Positions 52,773 to 60,561 of a DNA stretch of 64,000 nucleotides are shown piece after piece. The stretch's first letter is position 1. The number at the start of each line of letters is the position of its first letter. The stretch comes from Planosporangium thailandense (GTDB lineage Bacteria; Actinomycetota; Actinomycetes; Mycobacteriales; Micromonosporaceae), in assembly GCF_011947195.1 (NCBI RefSeq), contig NZ_JAATVY010000001.1, forward strand, positions 1 to 64,000. The letters are read 5' to 3'. The translations under genes were made by a program, and so were the position numbers. The notes below the pieces were generated by a model. The model saw only the letters and a list, made by a program, of their open reading frames with translations, was not told the origin of the DNA and searched no databases.

Positions 52773-53498
52773 GTGGCGCGACGAAGACTGGGTTTCTGGC
52801 GCCGGTTGGCGGTGAGCGTCGCGAAACCGCTGCTGACGTTGTTGACGCACCGGACGTGGACGGGCATGGAGCATGTGCCCACCAGCGGCGGTGTGATCTT
52901 CGCAGCCAACCACCTGTCACACGCCGACCCGCTGATCGTGGGGCACTACGTGTACGACGCCGGGCGCTGGCCGCAGTTCCTGGCCAAGTCGAGCCTGTTC
53001 CACATCCCGCTGCTCGGGCCGTTCCTGTACGCGGTGCGCCAGATCCCGGTGTACCGGGGCACCGCCGACGCGGTCAAGGCGCTCGATGCCGCGGTGGCCG
53101 CGGTCAAGGACGGCGAGACGGTCATCATCTACCCGGAGGGCACGACCACGCGGGAACCGGAGCTGTGGCCGATGCGGGGCAAGACCGGGGTGGCCCGGCT
53201 CTGGCTTTCGACGGGCGCCCCGGTCATCCCCGTCGTGATGGAGGGCCCGCAGCAGATCTTCGATCCGCGTACCGGGAAGCTGCGGCTGCGTCCGCGGACG
53301 CCGGTGACCGTGGTCGCCGGGCCGCCGCTCGACCTGTCAGAGTGGCAGGGGGCGGCACCCACCGCCACCGTCCTGAACGAGATCACTGAGGCGATCATGC
53401 TGCACCTGCGGGACATGCTGGCCGAGGTCCGGGGCGCGACCCCGCCCCCGCTCTACCCCAACACCCCGAAGCGTACGGAGACCGGAGGCGGCAGGTGA
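52773..53498 (+). CDS. plsC: 1-Acyl-glycerol-3-phosphate acyltransferase (PlsC family)
   Basis: 241 aa. The acyltransferase motifs are NHLSHADPLIVG (HX4D), FLYAVRQIPVYRG, VIIYPEGTTTRE and APVIPVVMEGP, the second acylation step of phospholipid synthesis. A hydrophobic N-terminal region (about 10-25) suggests membrane association. GTG 52773 follows GGAGGGGCC. The next real gene is gpsA, which makes glycerol-3-phosphate, so the two fit one lipid operon. Its stop overlaps a 27-codon mini-ORF. Confidence 0.9.
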   Translation: MARRRLGFWRRLAVSVAKPLLTLLTHRTWTGMEHVPTSGGVIFAANHLSHADPLIVGHYVYDAGRWPQFLAKSSLFHIPLLGPFLYAVRQIPVYRGTADAVKALDAAVAAVKDGETVIIYPEGTTTREPELWPMRGKTGVARLWLSTGAPVIPVVMEGPQQIFDPRTGKLRLRPRTPVTVVAGPPLDLSEWQGAAPTATVLNEITEAIMLHLRDMLAEVRGATPPPLYPNTPKRTETGGGR

Positions 53499-53578
53499 GC
53501 GAGCGGAGCGAGCGAACGGGGTGGCTCAGCGTCTTGGTGTCTCATCGGCCGGCGGAGCGAAGCGAGGGCGGACGATGA
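53495..53578 (+). CDS. Coupled mini-ORF, copy 1 (27 codons)
   Basis: GTG 53495 overlaps the plsC stop by 4 nt (GTGA) and the frame ends at TGA 53576-53578, which overlaps the ATG of copy 2. Predicted product: [10 protein letters not shown] then [17 protein letters not shown]. It has no known homologue that I recognise, and it is identical to copy 2 at the amino-acid level. Whether the peptide matters, or only the passage of ribosomes, cannot be told. Confidence 0.35.
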   Translation: MSERSERTGWLSVLVSHRPAERSEGGR

Positions 53579-53655
53579 GCGAGCGGAGCGAGCGAACGGG
53601 GTGGCTCAGCGTCTTGGTGTCTCATCGGCCGGCGGAGCGAAGCGAGGGCGGACGA
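53496..53655 (+). repeat. 80-bp tandem duplication between plsC and gpsA
   Basis: Two identical 80-bp units, 53496-53575 and 53576-53655, with a third unit start (TGAGC) at the gpsA ATG. Each contains GAGCGAGCGGAGCGAGCGAA. One unit equals an 84-nt ORF minus its 4-nt overlap, so copy number can change without breaking the chain of coupled frames. Confidence 0.95.
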
Positions 53656-53658
53656 TGA
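53575..53658 (+). CDS. Coupled mini-ORF, copy 2 (27 codons)
   Basis: ATG 53575 overlaps the stop of copy 1 (ATGA) and its own TGA 53656-53658 overlaps the gpsA ATG at 53655 (ATGA). The predicted peptide is the same as copy 1. Its AGCGAGGGCGG near the 3' end could serve as the ribosome site for gpsA. Confidence 0.35.
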   Translation: MSERSERTGWLSVLVSHRPAERSEGGR

Positions 53659-54650
53659 GCCGCGCGGCGGTGCTGGGCGCGGGCTCGTGGGGGACCGCGT
53701 TCGCGAAGGTCCTGGCCGACGCCGGCAACGACGTGACGCTGTGGGCGCGCCGGCCGGCGGTGGCGGCGGCGATCCGGGAACGGCACGGCAACCCCGACTA
53801 TCTGCCCGCGCTCCGGTTGCCCACCGCCGTCACGGCCACGGTCGATCCGCGCGAGGCGCTCGACGAGGCGGAGCTGGTCGTCATCGCGATCCCGTCCCAG
53901 ACGCTGCGGCTCAACCTCGGTGAGTGGGCCCGCTACCTCAAGCCCGATGCGACGCTGGTCAGCCTGATGAAGGGCGTCGAGCTCGGCACGCTCAAGCGGA
54001 TGAGCGAGGTGATCGCCGAGGCGGCCGGCGTCGAGCCGGAGCGGGTCGCGGTGGTGACCGGGCCCAACCTCGCGCCCGAGATCGCCGCCGAGCAGCCGGC
54101 CGCCACGGTGGTCGCGTGCACCGACACCGACCGGGCGACGCGGGTGCAGAAGGCGATCGCGACGCGGTACCTGCGGCCGTACACCAACGACGACGTCATC
54201 GGCTGCGAGCTGGGTGGGGCGGTGAAGAACGCGATCGCGCTGGCCTGCGGGATGGCCGACGCCCTCGGCTTCGGCGACAACACCAAGGCCACGTTGATCA
54301 CGCGCGGGCTCGCCGAGACGGCCCGGCTCGGGGTGGCTCTCGGCGCCGACCCGCTGACCTTCGCCGGCCTCGCGGGGCTCGGCGATCTCGTTGCCACCTG
54401 CTCGTCGCCGCTGTCGCGCAACCGTACGTTCGGCGAGCACCTCGGCCGCGGCGAGACGCTCGAACAGGCGCAGGCCGCCACCCGGTACACCGCCGAAGGC
54501 GTCAAGAGCTGCCTGGCGATCCGGGACCTGGCCAACAAGCACGGCGTGGAGATGCCGATCACCGAGCAGGTGGAGCGGGTCTGCCACGAAGGGCTCGACC
54601 CGCGCGTGGCGGTCGGCACGTTGATGAGCAGGGAACCGAAATCCGAGTGA
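53655..54650 (+). CDS. gpsA: Glycerol-3-phosphate dehydrogenase (NAD(P)+)
   Basis: 331 aa, reducing dihydroxyacetone phosphate to sn-glycerol-3-phosphate for phospholipids. The N-terminal [19 protein letters not shown] binds NAD(P); [23 protein letters not shown] and [19 protein letters not shown] (catalytic Lys) are family blocks. ATG 53655 is chosen since homologues start here; an in-frame GTG at 53601 lies in the duplication. The stop overlaps the next start (GTGA). Confidence 0.95.
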   Translation: MSRAAVLGAGSWGTAFAKVLADAGNDVTLWARRPAVAAAIRERHGNPDYLPALRLPTAVTATVDPREALDEAELVVIAIPSQTLRLNLGEWARYLKPDATLVSLMKGVELGTLKRMSEVIAEAAGVEPERVAVVTGPNLAPEIAAEQPAATVVACTDTDRATRVQKAIATRYLRPYTNDDVIGCELGGAVKNAIALACGMADALGFGDNTKATLITRGLAETARLGVALGADPLTFAGLAGLGDLVATCSSPLSRNRTFGEHLGRGETLEQAQAATRYTAEGVKSCLAIRDLANKHGVEMPITEQVERVCHEGLDPRVAVGTLMSREPKSE

Positions 54651-55765
54651 CATCTCAATTTGGGGACAGCACCAGGTGCGTGCGCGCCGGCCGGCCGGAC
54701 GCAGCCCGTCCGGGCGAGCCGTTCCTGGCCGGCCCGGTGTTCGCCGCGCCCTACCACCTCGATCCGGTCGCCGGGCCGCAGCCCGGCGTCGACGGGTACG
54801 GGCGTACCGACAACGCGACGTGGCGGGGGCTCGAAGCCGCGATCGGCGAGCTGGAGGGCGGCGAGTGCGTCGCGTTCCCGTCGGGCATGGCCGCGGTGTC
54901 GGCGGCGCTGTTGACCCAACTGCGCCCCGGTGACACCCTCGTCCTGCCCTCCGACGGGTACTTCCTGGCCCGCGCGTTCGCGCAGGAGTCGCTGCCGGGG
55001 GTGAAGGTCGAGTTCGTGCCCACCGCCGGGCCGTACCCGTCGTTCGACGGGGTGCGGCTGGTGCTGCTGGAGACGCCCGCCAACCCCGGCCTCGACGTCT
55101 GTGACATCGCGGCGCTCGCCGACCGGGCGCGCCGGGCGGGCGCCCTGCTCGCCGTCGACAACACCACGGCCACCCCGCTCGGCCAGCGCCCGTTGGAGCT
55201 GGGCGCCGACCTCGTCGTCGCCTCCGCGAGCAAGGCGCTCACCGGCCACTCCGACCTGATCCTCGGGTACGCGTGCGCCACCTCGCCGGAGCTCGCGGCG
55301 GAACTACGTACGTGGCGGGCCCGTACGGGCGGCGTGCCGGGTCCGTTCGAGGCGTGGCTGGCGCACCGCTCGCTGGGCACCCTGGATCTGCGCCTGGCCC
55401 GGCAGTCGGAGAACGCGGCCGCGGTGGCCGAACTGCTGGCCGCCCGGCCCGAGGTCGGGTCGGTGCGCTGGCCGGGCCGTGAGTACGACCCGGCGTACGA
55501 GGTCGCCAGCCGCCAGATGCGACGCATCCCCGGCGTCGTCACGTTCACCCTGCCGTCCAAGGCGCACGTCGACGCGTTCCTGACGGCGTCCCGGCTGATC
55601 GCCGCCGCGACGTCGTTCGGCGGCCTGCACACGACGGCGGACCGGCGGGCGCAGTGGGGCGACGACGCGCCCGAGGGTCTGGTACGCCTGTCGTGCGGGG
55701 TGGAGGACACCGCGGATCTCCTCGCCGACGTGGCCGCGGCGCTCGACGCCACAGCCACCCAATAG
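54647..55765 (+). CDS. Trans-sulfuration PLP enzyme (cystathionine gamma-lyase-like)
   Basis: 372 aa of the Cys/Met metabolism PLP family. [37 protein letters not shown] and [20 protein letters not shown] (PLP lysine) are the signatures. Cystathionine gamma-lyase and gamma-synthase cannot be separated by eye. The GTG start overlaps the gpsA stop by 4 nt, so it is translationally coupled. Its final codons lie in a 22-bp unit duplicated to form the ung promoter. Confidence 0.85.
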   Translation: MTSQFGDSTRCVRAGRPDAARPGEPFLAGPVFAAPYHLDPVAGPQPGVDGYGRTDNATWRGLEAAIGELEGGECVAFPSGMAAVSAALLTQLRPGDTLVLPSDGYFLARAFAQESLPGVKVEFVPTAGPYPSFDGVRLVLLETPANPGLDVCDIAALADRARRAGALLAVDNTTATPLGQRPLELGADLVVASASKALTGHSDLILGYACATSPELAAELRTWRARTGGVPGPFEAWLAHRSLGTLDLRLARQSENAAAVAELLAARPEVGSVRWPGREYDPAYEVASRQMRRIPGVVTFTLPSKAHVDAFLTASRLIAAATSFGGLHTTADRRAQWGDDAPEGLVRLSCGVEDTADLLADVAAALDATATQ

Positions 55766-55791
55766 GGGCGCCACGGCCACCCAATAGGGTC
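55748..55791 (+). repeat. 22-bp tandem duplication carrying the ung -10 box
   Basis: 55748-55769 and 55770-55791 match at 20 of 22 positions (GCCAC-A/G-GCCACCCAATAGGG-G/T-C). In the first copy CAATAG is the end of the trans-sulfuration gene; in the second, the G-to-T difference makes TAGGGT. Confidence 0.9.
55785..55790 (+). promoter_or_regulatory. -10 box TAGGGT for leaderless ung
   Basis: TAGGGT ends 7 nt before ATG 55797, the standard leaderless spacing, and lies in the second copy of the 22-bp duplication. Confidence 0.6.
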
Positions 55792-55796
55792 GTCGT

Positions 55797-56471
55797 ATGG
55801 CCCTGGACCTGATGCGGCTGCTGCCGCCCGACTGGCGTGACGTGATGCGGCCGTACCTCGACCCCGGCACGGTGGCCGCGCTGAGCGAGTTCGTCGAGGG
55901 CGAGTACGCGTCGCACCCGGTCTACCCGCCCCTGCCCGACCTGTTCAGCGCGTTCCGGCTGTGCCCGTTCGCCGCCGCGCGCGTGCTGATCCTGGGCCAG
56001 GACCCGTACCACAAGGCCGGGCAGGCGCACGGCCTGAGCTTCAGCGTCCGGCAGGGCGTGGCGGTGCCACCCTCGCTGCGCAACGTCTTCAAGGAGCTGC
56101 GTGACGACCTCGGCGTGCAGCCACCCGCGCACGGTGACCTGACCGGCTGGGCGGAGCAGGGTGTGCTGCTGCTCAACGCGGTGCTGACCGTCCGCGGTGG
56201 AGCGCCGACCTCGCACGCCGGCCGCGGCTGGGAGCACTTCACCGACGCCGCGATCAAGGCGCTGGACGCCAAGGACAGCCGGGTCGTGTTCGTGCTGTGG
56301 GGCGGGTACGCGCGCAAGAAGGCGGCGCTGGTGACGCGGCCGCACCACGTCGTGCTGGAAGCGGGCCATCCGAGCCCGATGAACATGCGAGGTTTTCTCG
56401 GCAGCCGCCCGTTCTCCCAGATCGACAAGGCGCTCGCCGACGCCGGCGCGCCGCCGATCCGCTGGGTCTGA
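55797..56471 (+). CDS. ung: Uracil-DNA glycosylase
   Basis: Family 1 UDG, 224 aa, removing uracil from DNA. The water-activating loop is [19 protein letters not shown] with D69; [12 protein letters not shown] and [13 protein letters not shown] follow; the Leu-intercalation loop is GHPSPMN with catalytic H191. ATG 55797 has a leaderless promoter. Confidence 0.96.
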   Translation: MALDLMRLLPPDWRDVMRPYLDPGTVAALSEFVEGEYASHPVYPPLPDLFSAFRLCPFAAARVLILGQDPYHKAGQAHGLSFSVRQGVAVPPSLRNVFKELRDDLGVQPPAHGDLTGWAEQGVLLLNAVLTVRGGAPTSHAGRGWEHFTDAAIKALDAKDSRVVFVLWGGYARKKAALVTRPHHVVLEAGHPSPMNMRGFLGSRPFSQIDKALADAGAPPIRWV

Positions 56472-56549
56472 CCGCCGCGCGGCCCGATCGGCACGGCCTG
56501 ACCGTCGCGGTGCCCCGACGGCTGGGAGGCGAGGGTGGTGCACGCACGG

Positions 56550-56555
56550 TAAGGT
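56550..56555 (+). promoter_or_regulatory. -10 box TAAGGT for leaderless ddl
   Basis: TAAGGT ends 8 nt before GTG 56563; no ribosome site lies between. Confidence 0.6.
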
Positions 56556-56562
56556 CTGGCGC

Positions 56563-57654
56563 GTGACTACGCCTCGCAAGATCCGCGTTGCCGTTGTATT
56601 CGGCGGTCGCAGCACCGAGCACGGGATCTCGGCGGTCAGCGCCGGCAGCGTCCTCAGTGCACTCGACCCCGACGAGTTCGACGTCGTGCCGATCGGCATC
56701 ACCCGCGAGGGGCGCTGGGTGCTCACGGGTGGTGACGGAAAGTCACTGGCGATCGAGGGACGCCGCCTGCCTGAGGTTACCGACGGCTCGGGTTCGGCCG
56801 TCGTGCTCGCGCCCGACCCGACCACGCGGGAGCTGGACGCCCGCGACGCGGTCAGCGGGCTGGGCGACATCGACGTCGTCTTCCCGGTGCTGCACGGCGC
56901 CTACGGCGAGGACGGCACCATCCAGGGCCTGTTCGAGATGGCGGGCCTGCCGTACGTCGGCGCGGGGGTGTTCGCCTCGGCCGCCGGCATGGACAAGGAG
57001 TTCACCAAGAAGCTCGCGGCTGCCGAGGGCATCCCGGTCGGGCCGTACGCGGTGCTGCGCGCCGGCCAGTCGCTGTCCGAGGCCGACAAGGAGCGGCTCG
57101 GCCTGCCGGTCTTCGTCAAGCCCAGCCGGGCCGGCTCGAGCATGGGCATCACGAAGGTCGACGACTGGAGCGAGCTGGACGCGGCCGTCGCGCTCGCCCG
57201 GGAGATCGACCCGAAGGTCCTCGTCGAGGCCGCGATCATCGGGCGTGAGGTCGAGTGCGGCGTCCTCGAAGGGGAGTACGGCGGCGCGCCCGAGGCGAGC
57301 CTTCCCGCCGAGATCCGGGTCGTGCGCGACCACGCCTTCTACGACTTCGAAGCGAAGTACCTCGACGACGCGTGCGAGTTCGACATCCCGCCGCAGCTGC
57401 CCGCCCACGTGATCGAGAAGGTCCGCGAGTACGCGTGCCGCACGTTCACGGCGCTCGACTGCGCGGGCCTGGCGCGGGTCGACTTCTTCGTCACCCCCGA
57501 GCTCGACGTGATCCTCAACGAGATCAACACGATGCCCGGCTTCACGCCGATCTCGATGTTCCCGCGGATGTGGGCGGCGTCGGGCCTGGAGTACCCGAAG
57601 CTGGTCTCCCGGCTGGTGCGCACGGCCCTGCGCCGCGGCACCGGTCTGCGCTGA
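56563..57654 (+). CDS. ddl: D-alanine-D-alanine ligase
   Basis: 363 aa, joining two D-Ala for peptidoglycan. ATP-grasp fold: [20 protein letters not shown] at the N-terminus, [33 protein letters not shown] (ATP loop) and [17 protein letters not shown] (Mg ligands). Nothing suggests a D-Ala-D-Lac variant by eye. The GTG start has a leaderless promoter. It converges with the DUF3515 gene after 5 nt. Confidence 0.95.
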   Translation: MTTPRKIRVAVVFGGRSTEHGISAVSAGSVLSALDPDEFDVVPIGITREGRWVLTGGDGKSLAIEGRRLPEVTDGSGSAVVLAPDPTTRELDARDAVSGLGDIDVVFPVLHGAYGEDGTIQGLFEMAGLPYVGAGVFASAAGMDKEFTKKLAAAEGIPVGPYAVLRAGQSLSEADKERLGLPVFVKPSRAGSSMGITKVDDWSELDAAVALAREIDPKVLVEAAIIGREVECGVLEGEYGGAPEASLPAEIRVVRDHAFYDFEAKYLDDACEFDIPPQLPAHVIEKVREYACRTFTALDCAGLARVDFFVTPELDVILNEINTMPGFTPISMFPRMWAASGLEYPKLVSRLVRTALRRGTGLR

Positions 57655-57659
57655 CCCGG

Positions 57660-58226
57660 CTAGGAGCTGCTGGGCGTCGGCGGCTGGCAGCCTGCGGGTG
57701 CGGTCGCGGTGCGGCTGAGCGTCGCCGCGACCGGCCCGGAGAACTCGATCACCCACTGCCCCGGTGCGGAGTAGGAGGCGGGGACCGTCACCCGTACCGC
57801 CGGTTCCCGGTCGGCGGTGGTCCAGACGGTGCCGCCGTTGCCGGGCTGCGGGTACCAGCACACTCCGGACAGTACGTACACGTCGGCGGTCTGCGGCACG
57901 GAGGCCGGCGGGACGCCGCATGCGAGGGTGATCGGCGGGTCCCCGTACGCCGCGTTCTGATCCGTTCCGGCGGTGACCGGCCGTCGGGGCCGGTCCCGCA
58001 GCGCGCCGGGCAGGCGGGTGACCAGGCCCCGGCACGCGGTGGCCTGGGCCGGCGCCAGGGACGGCGCGGACATCGCGACGGGCGCTGTCGACTGTGGACG
58101 TGGCCGGGTGGAGCCGGTGCCGCGGAACCCGCCGAGCAGCCAGAACGACGCGATCCCGACGATCACGGCGATCGGCAGGGCGATCAGCGTCGCCAGCCGT
58201 GCCGGGCTGGTGGTGCCTGCTGCCAT
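57660..58226 (-). CDS. DUF3515-family membrane-anchored protein
   Basis: 188 aa. One N-terminal membrane helix (about 10-32, LATLIALPIAVIVGIASFWLL) then an extracellular domain with four or five Cys (ATACRGLV, LACGVPP, SGVCWYPQ, PAGCQPP) likely in disulfides. Proteins of this type sit beside ddl and thiL in actinobacteria; function unknown. It starts 3 nt after the Lrp-type gene, so both are one unit. Confidence 0.8.
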   Translation of the reverse strand: MAAGTTSPARLATLIALPIAVIVGIASFWLLGGFRGTGSTRPRPQSTAPVAMSAPSLAPAQATACRGLVTRLPGALRDRPRRPVTAGTDQNAAYGDPPITLACGVPPASVPQTADVYVLSGVCWYPQPGNGGTVWTTADREPAVRVTVPASYSAPGQWVIEFSGPVAATLSRTATAPAGCQPPTPSSS

Positions 58227-58229
58227 GGT

Positions 58230-58463
58230 CTAAAGGTGAACCACCGAGCAGGTCAGGGTGCGGGTGATCCCCGGCACCAACTGGACCTTGCTGACGATCA
58301 TCTTGCCCAGCTCGTCGACGTTGTGCGCCTCGGTCAGCACCACGACGTCGTAGGGTCCGGTCACCGCGTCGACGCGCACCACGCCGGCGATACCACCGAT
58401 CGTCGTGGCCACCTCGCGGGCTTTGCCGACCTCGGTCTGGATGAGGATGTACGCCTGGACCAC
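58230..58463 (-). CDS. Stand-alone Lrp/AsnC ligand-binding (RAM) domain protein
   Basis: 77 aa. VQAYILIQTEVGKAREVATT, VRVDAVTGPYDVVVLTEA and VPGITRTLTCSVVHL give the ferredoxin-like beta-alpha-beta fold that binds amino acids in Lrp regulators; there is no helix-turn-helix. GTG 58463 is set by GGAAGGAG seven bases upstream. Such solo domains form amino-acid-binding rings; the partner is unknown. Confidence 0.85.
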   Translation of the reverse strand: MVQAYILIQTEVGKAREVATTIGGIAGVVRVDAVTGPYDVVVLTEAHNVDELGKMIVSKVQLVPGITRTLTCSVVHL

Positions 58464-58636
58464 GACATGACTCCTTCCATGCCGCCCCGCGCGCGGCTTG
58501 CAGGTGAAACTACCGCAAGCGGCGCGGGGTCCGTGAGGCGCGCTTTGATCCGCTGCCGGATCGGCAACCGTGTTGGTACTGGCGGCGCGACGGTGCGGCG
58601 GTGCAAGGTACGTCAGGAAGCGGGGAGGAACGCGAC

Positions 58637-59575
58637 ATGAGGGTGGCGGACACCGGCGAGTTCGGCCTGATCGCCCGGGTGACCGCGCGGCTGCGCCACG
58701 GCCAGGCGTGCCTGCTGGGCCCGGGTGACGACGCGGCGGTGGTGGCCGCGCCCGACGCCCGGGTCGCCGCCTCCACCGACGTGCTCGTCGAGGGTCGCCA
58801 CTTCCGCCGCGACTGGTCGAGCGCCCGTGATGTCGGTCACCGGGCGGCGGCGGCAAACCTCGCCGACATCGCCGCGATGGGCGGCGTCCCGACGGCGCTG
58901 CTGGTCGCGTTGTGCGCCCCGCCCAACCTCGACGTGCGCTGGGCGGAGGAGCTGTCCGAGGGGCTGGCCGCGGAGGCGGCCCGGGTCGGCGCGAGCATCG
59001 TGGGCGGCGACATGTCGGCGAGCCCGACGCTGACCATCGCCGTGACCGCGCTCGGCGATCTGGGCGGCCGGCCGCCCGTCGTCCGGTCCGGCGCCCGCCC
59101 CGGCGATGTCGTGGCGGTCAACGGCCGGCTCGGGTACGCCGCCGCCGGCTACACCGTCCTCAGTCGCGGGTTCCGCACGCCGAAACTGCTCGTGGAGGCG
59201 TTCCGGCGGCCCGAGGTGCCGTATGCGGCCGGTCCGGAAGCGGCCCGGCTCGGGGCCACCGCCATGATCGACGTGTCGGACGGCCTGCTCGCCGACCTCG
59301 GTCACATCGCGACCGCGAGCGGGGTCGCCATCGACCTGAAGCGGGAGGCGTTCGCCGTGCCGGGCCAGATCCGCGACGCGGCGCTGGCGCTCAGCGTCGA
59401 CCCGTACGACTGGATTCTCGGCGGTGGAGACGACCACGCGCTCGCCGCGACGTTCCCGGCCGACGTCGCGCTGCCGGCCGGCTGGGCCGTGATCGGAGCG
59501 GTCGGCGACGGTGCGGGCGTGACCGTGGACGGCGCGCCGTACCGGGGCGCGGCCGGGTGGGACCATTTCCGGTAA
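58637..59575 (+). CDS. thiL: Thiamine-monophosphate kinase
   Basis: 312 aa, making thiamine diphosphate, the cofactor of IlvB. LGPGDDAAVVAAPD, STDVLVEGRHFRRDW, AANLADIAAMGG and MIDVSDGLLADLGH hold the Mg/ATP aspartates; GGGDDHALAATFP is the C-terminal motif. ATG 58637 has GGGGAGGAA upstream; the longer frame lacks homology. Confidence 0.94.
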   Translation: MRVADTGEFGLIARVTARLRHGQACLLGPGDDAAVVAAPDARVAASTDVLVEGRHFRRDWSSARDVGHRAAAANLADIAAMGGVPTALLVALCAPPNLDVRWAEELSEGLAAEAARVGASIVGGDMSASPTLTIAVTALGDLGGRPPVVRSGARPGDVVAVNGRLGYAAAGYTVLSRGFRTPKLLVEAFRRPEVPYAAGPEAARLGATAMIDVSDGLLADLGHIATASGVAIDLKREAFAVPGQIRDAALALSVDPYDWILGGGDDHALAATFPADVALPAGWAVIGAVGDGAGVTVDGAPYRGAAGWDHFR

Positions 59576-59591
59576 GGGCCGAGACACCCCG

Positions 59592-59597
59592 TACCCT
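59592..59597 (+). promoter_or_regulatory. -10 box TACCCT for leaderless GNAT gene
   Basis: TACCCT ends 7 nt before GTG 59604. Confidence 0.55.
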
Positions 59598-59603
59598 TTA
59601 CGC

Positions 59604-60071
59604 GTGATAGCGATCGACCTGCGCACGACCCGATTCGACGACCCGGTGGCCCGCACGATGGTCAACGCCGCGCTGGCCGACCTCGGCGCGCGTTACGGCG
59701 GAAATGGTGACGACACCCCCGTCGACGCGAGTGAGTTCGAGCCGCCGGTGGGCCGTTTCCTGGTGGCGTGGGTGGGCGGGGTGCCCGCGGGCTGCGGTGG
59801 CTGGCGAACCTTCGCCGAGGACGACGAGGTCGCCGAGATCAAGCGGATGTACACCGACCCGGTCTGGCGGGGGCGGGGCGTGGCGTCGGCCGTGCTGCGG
59901 GCGATCGAGGAGAGCGCCCGCGACGCGGGCAAGAAGCGGACGGTGCTGGAGACCGGTGCGCGCCAGCCGGAGGCGATCGCGCTGTACCGCAAGCTCGGGT
60001 ACGAGCGGGTGCCCAACTTCGGCTACTACAAGGACTACCCGGGCAGCCTGTGCTTCGGGCGGGTGCTCTGA
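59604..60071 (+). CDS. GNAT-family N-acetyltransferase
   Basis: 155 aa. The acetyl-CoA site is IKRMYTDPVWRGRGVASAVL (R/Q-x-x-G-x-G/A pattern), followed by LETGARQPEAIALYRKLGYE and FGYYKDYPGSLCFGR. The substrate is unknown. The GTG start has a leaderless promoter. Two imperfect copies of GGCCGGCTGCTCTGA follow the stop at 60073-60103. Confidence 0.85.
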   Translation: MIAIDLRTTRFDDPVARTMVNAALADLGARYGGNGDDTPVDASEFEPPVGRFLVAWVGGVPAGCGGWRTFAEDDEVAEIKRMYTDPVWRGRGVASAVLRAIEESARDAGKKRTVLETGARQPEAIALYRKLGYERVPNFGYYKDYPGSLCFGRVL

Positions 60072-60207
60072 GGGCCGGCTGCTCTGAGGCCGGCTGCTCT
60101 GAGGGGCCCCGGCGGTCCGCGTCGACCGGGGTAGCGCGAGCTTGCGGGTACGCGCAACCGCCGGGTCGCCTCACGGCGGCCCGGCGGTCAGCGAGCAGAG
60201 CGGGCGA

Positions 60208-60399
60208 TTAGGCCCGGACGACCTTGCCGGCCTTCAGGCAGGACGTGCACACCTGCATACGACGGGTCGTGCCGCCACCGGCTGGGGTGCGCACCGTCTG
60301 GATGTTGGGGTTCCAGCGGCGGTTGGTCCGCCGGTGCGAGTGGGATACGTTGTGGCCGAAGCCCGGCCCCTTGCCACAGACGTCGCACACGCTAGCCAC
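60208..60399 (-). CDS. rpmB: 50S ribosomal protein L28
   Basis: 63 aa. [20 protein letters not shown] and [12 protein letters not shown] carry two CxxC pairs, so this is the zinc-binding (C+) form; many actinobacteria also have a Cys-free paralogue used under zinc limitation. GTG 60399 (MASVCDVC) has AGGAG upstream; the longer frame to 60435 is rejected. It is divergent from the FakA-like gene. Confidence 0.95.
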   Translation of the reverse strand: MASVCDVCGKGPGFGHNVSHSHRRTNRRWNPNIQTVRTPAGGGTTRRMQVCTSCLKAGKVVRA

Positions 60400-60547
60400 T
60401 GCAGTCTCCTGGGTTGATCGCGATAGGTCGCCCACTGGACGCCGCGGGCAACCTGACGAGAGTACCTGACGCCGATCGAGCCGACCAAACGGGCACGGGA
60501 CCGGCCCGGCGTCGCCACACGGTGGGGCGGATGTCGCACGGCGGCAC

Positions 60548-60553
60548 TAGGCT
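60548..60553 (+). promoter_or_regulatory. -10 box TAGGCT for the FakA-like gene
   Basis: TAGGCT ends 9 nt before GTG 60562, so the mRNA is leaderless or nearly so. Confidence 0.45.
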
Positions 60554-60561
60554 TTCCGGAC

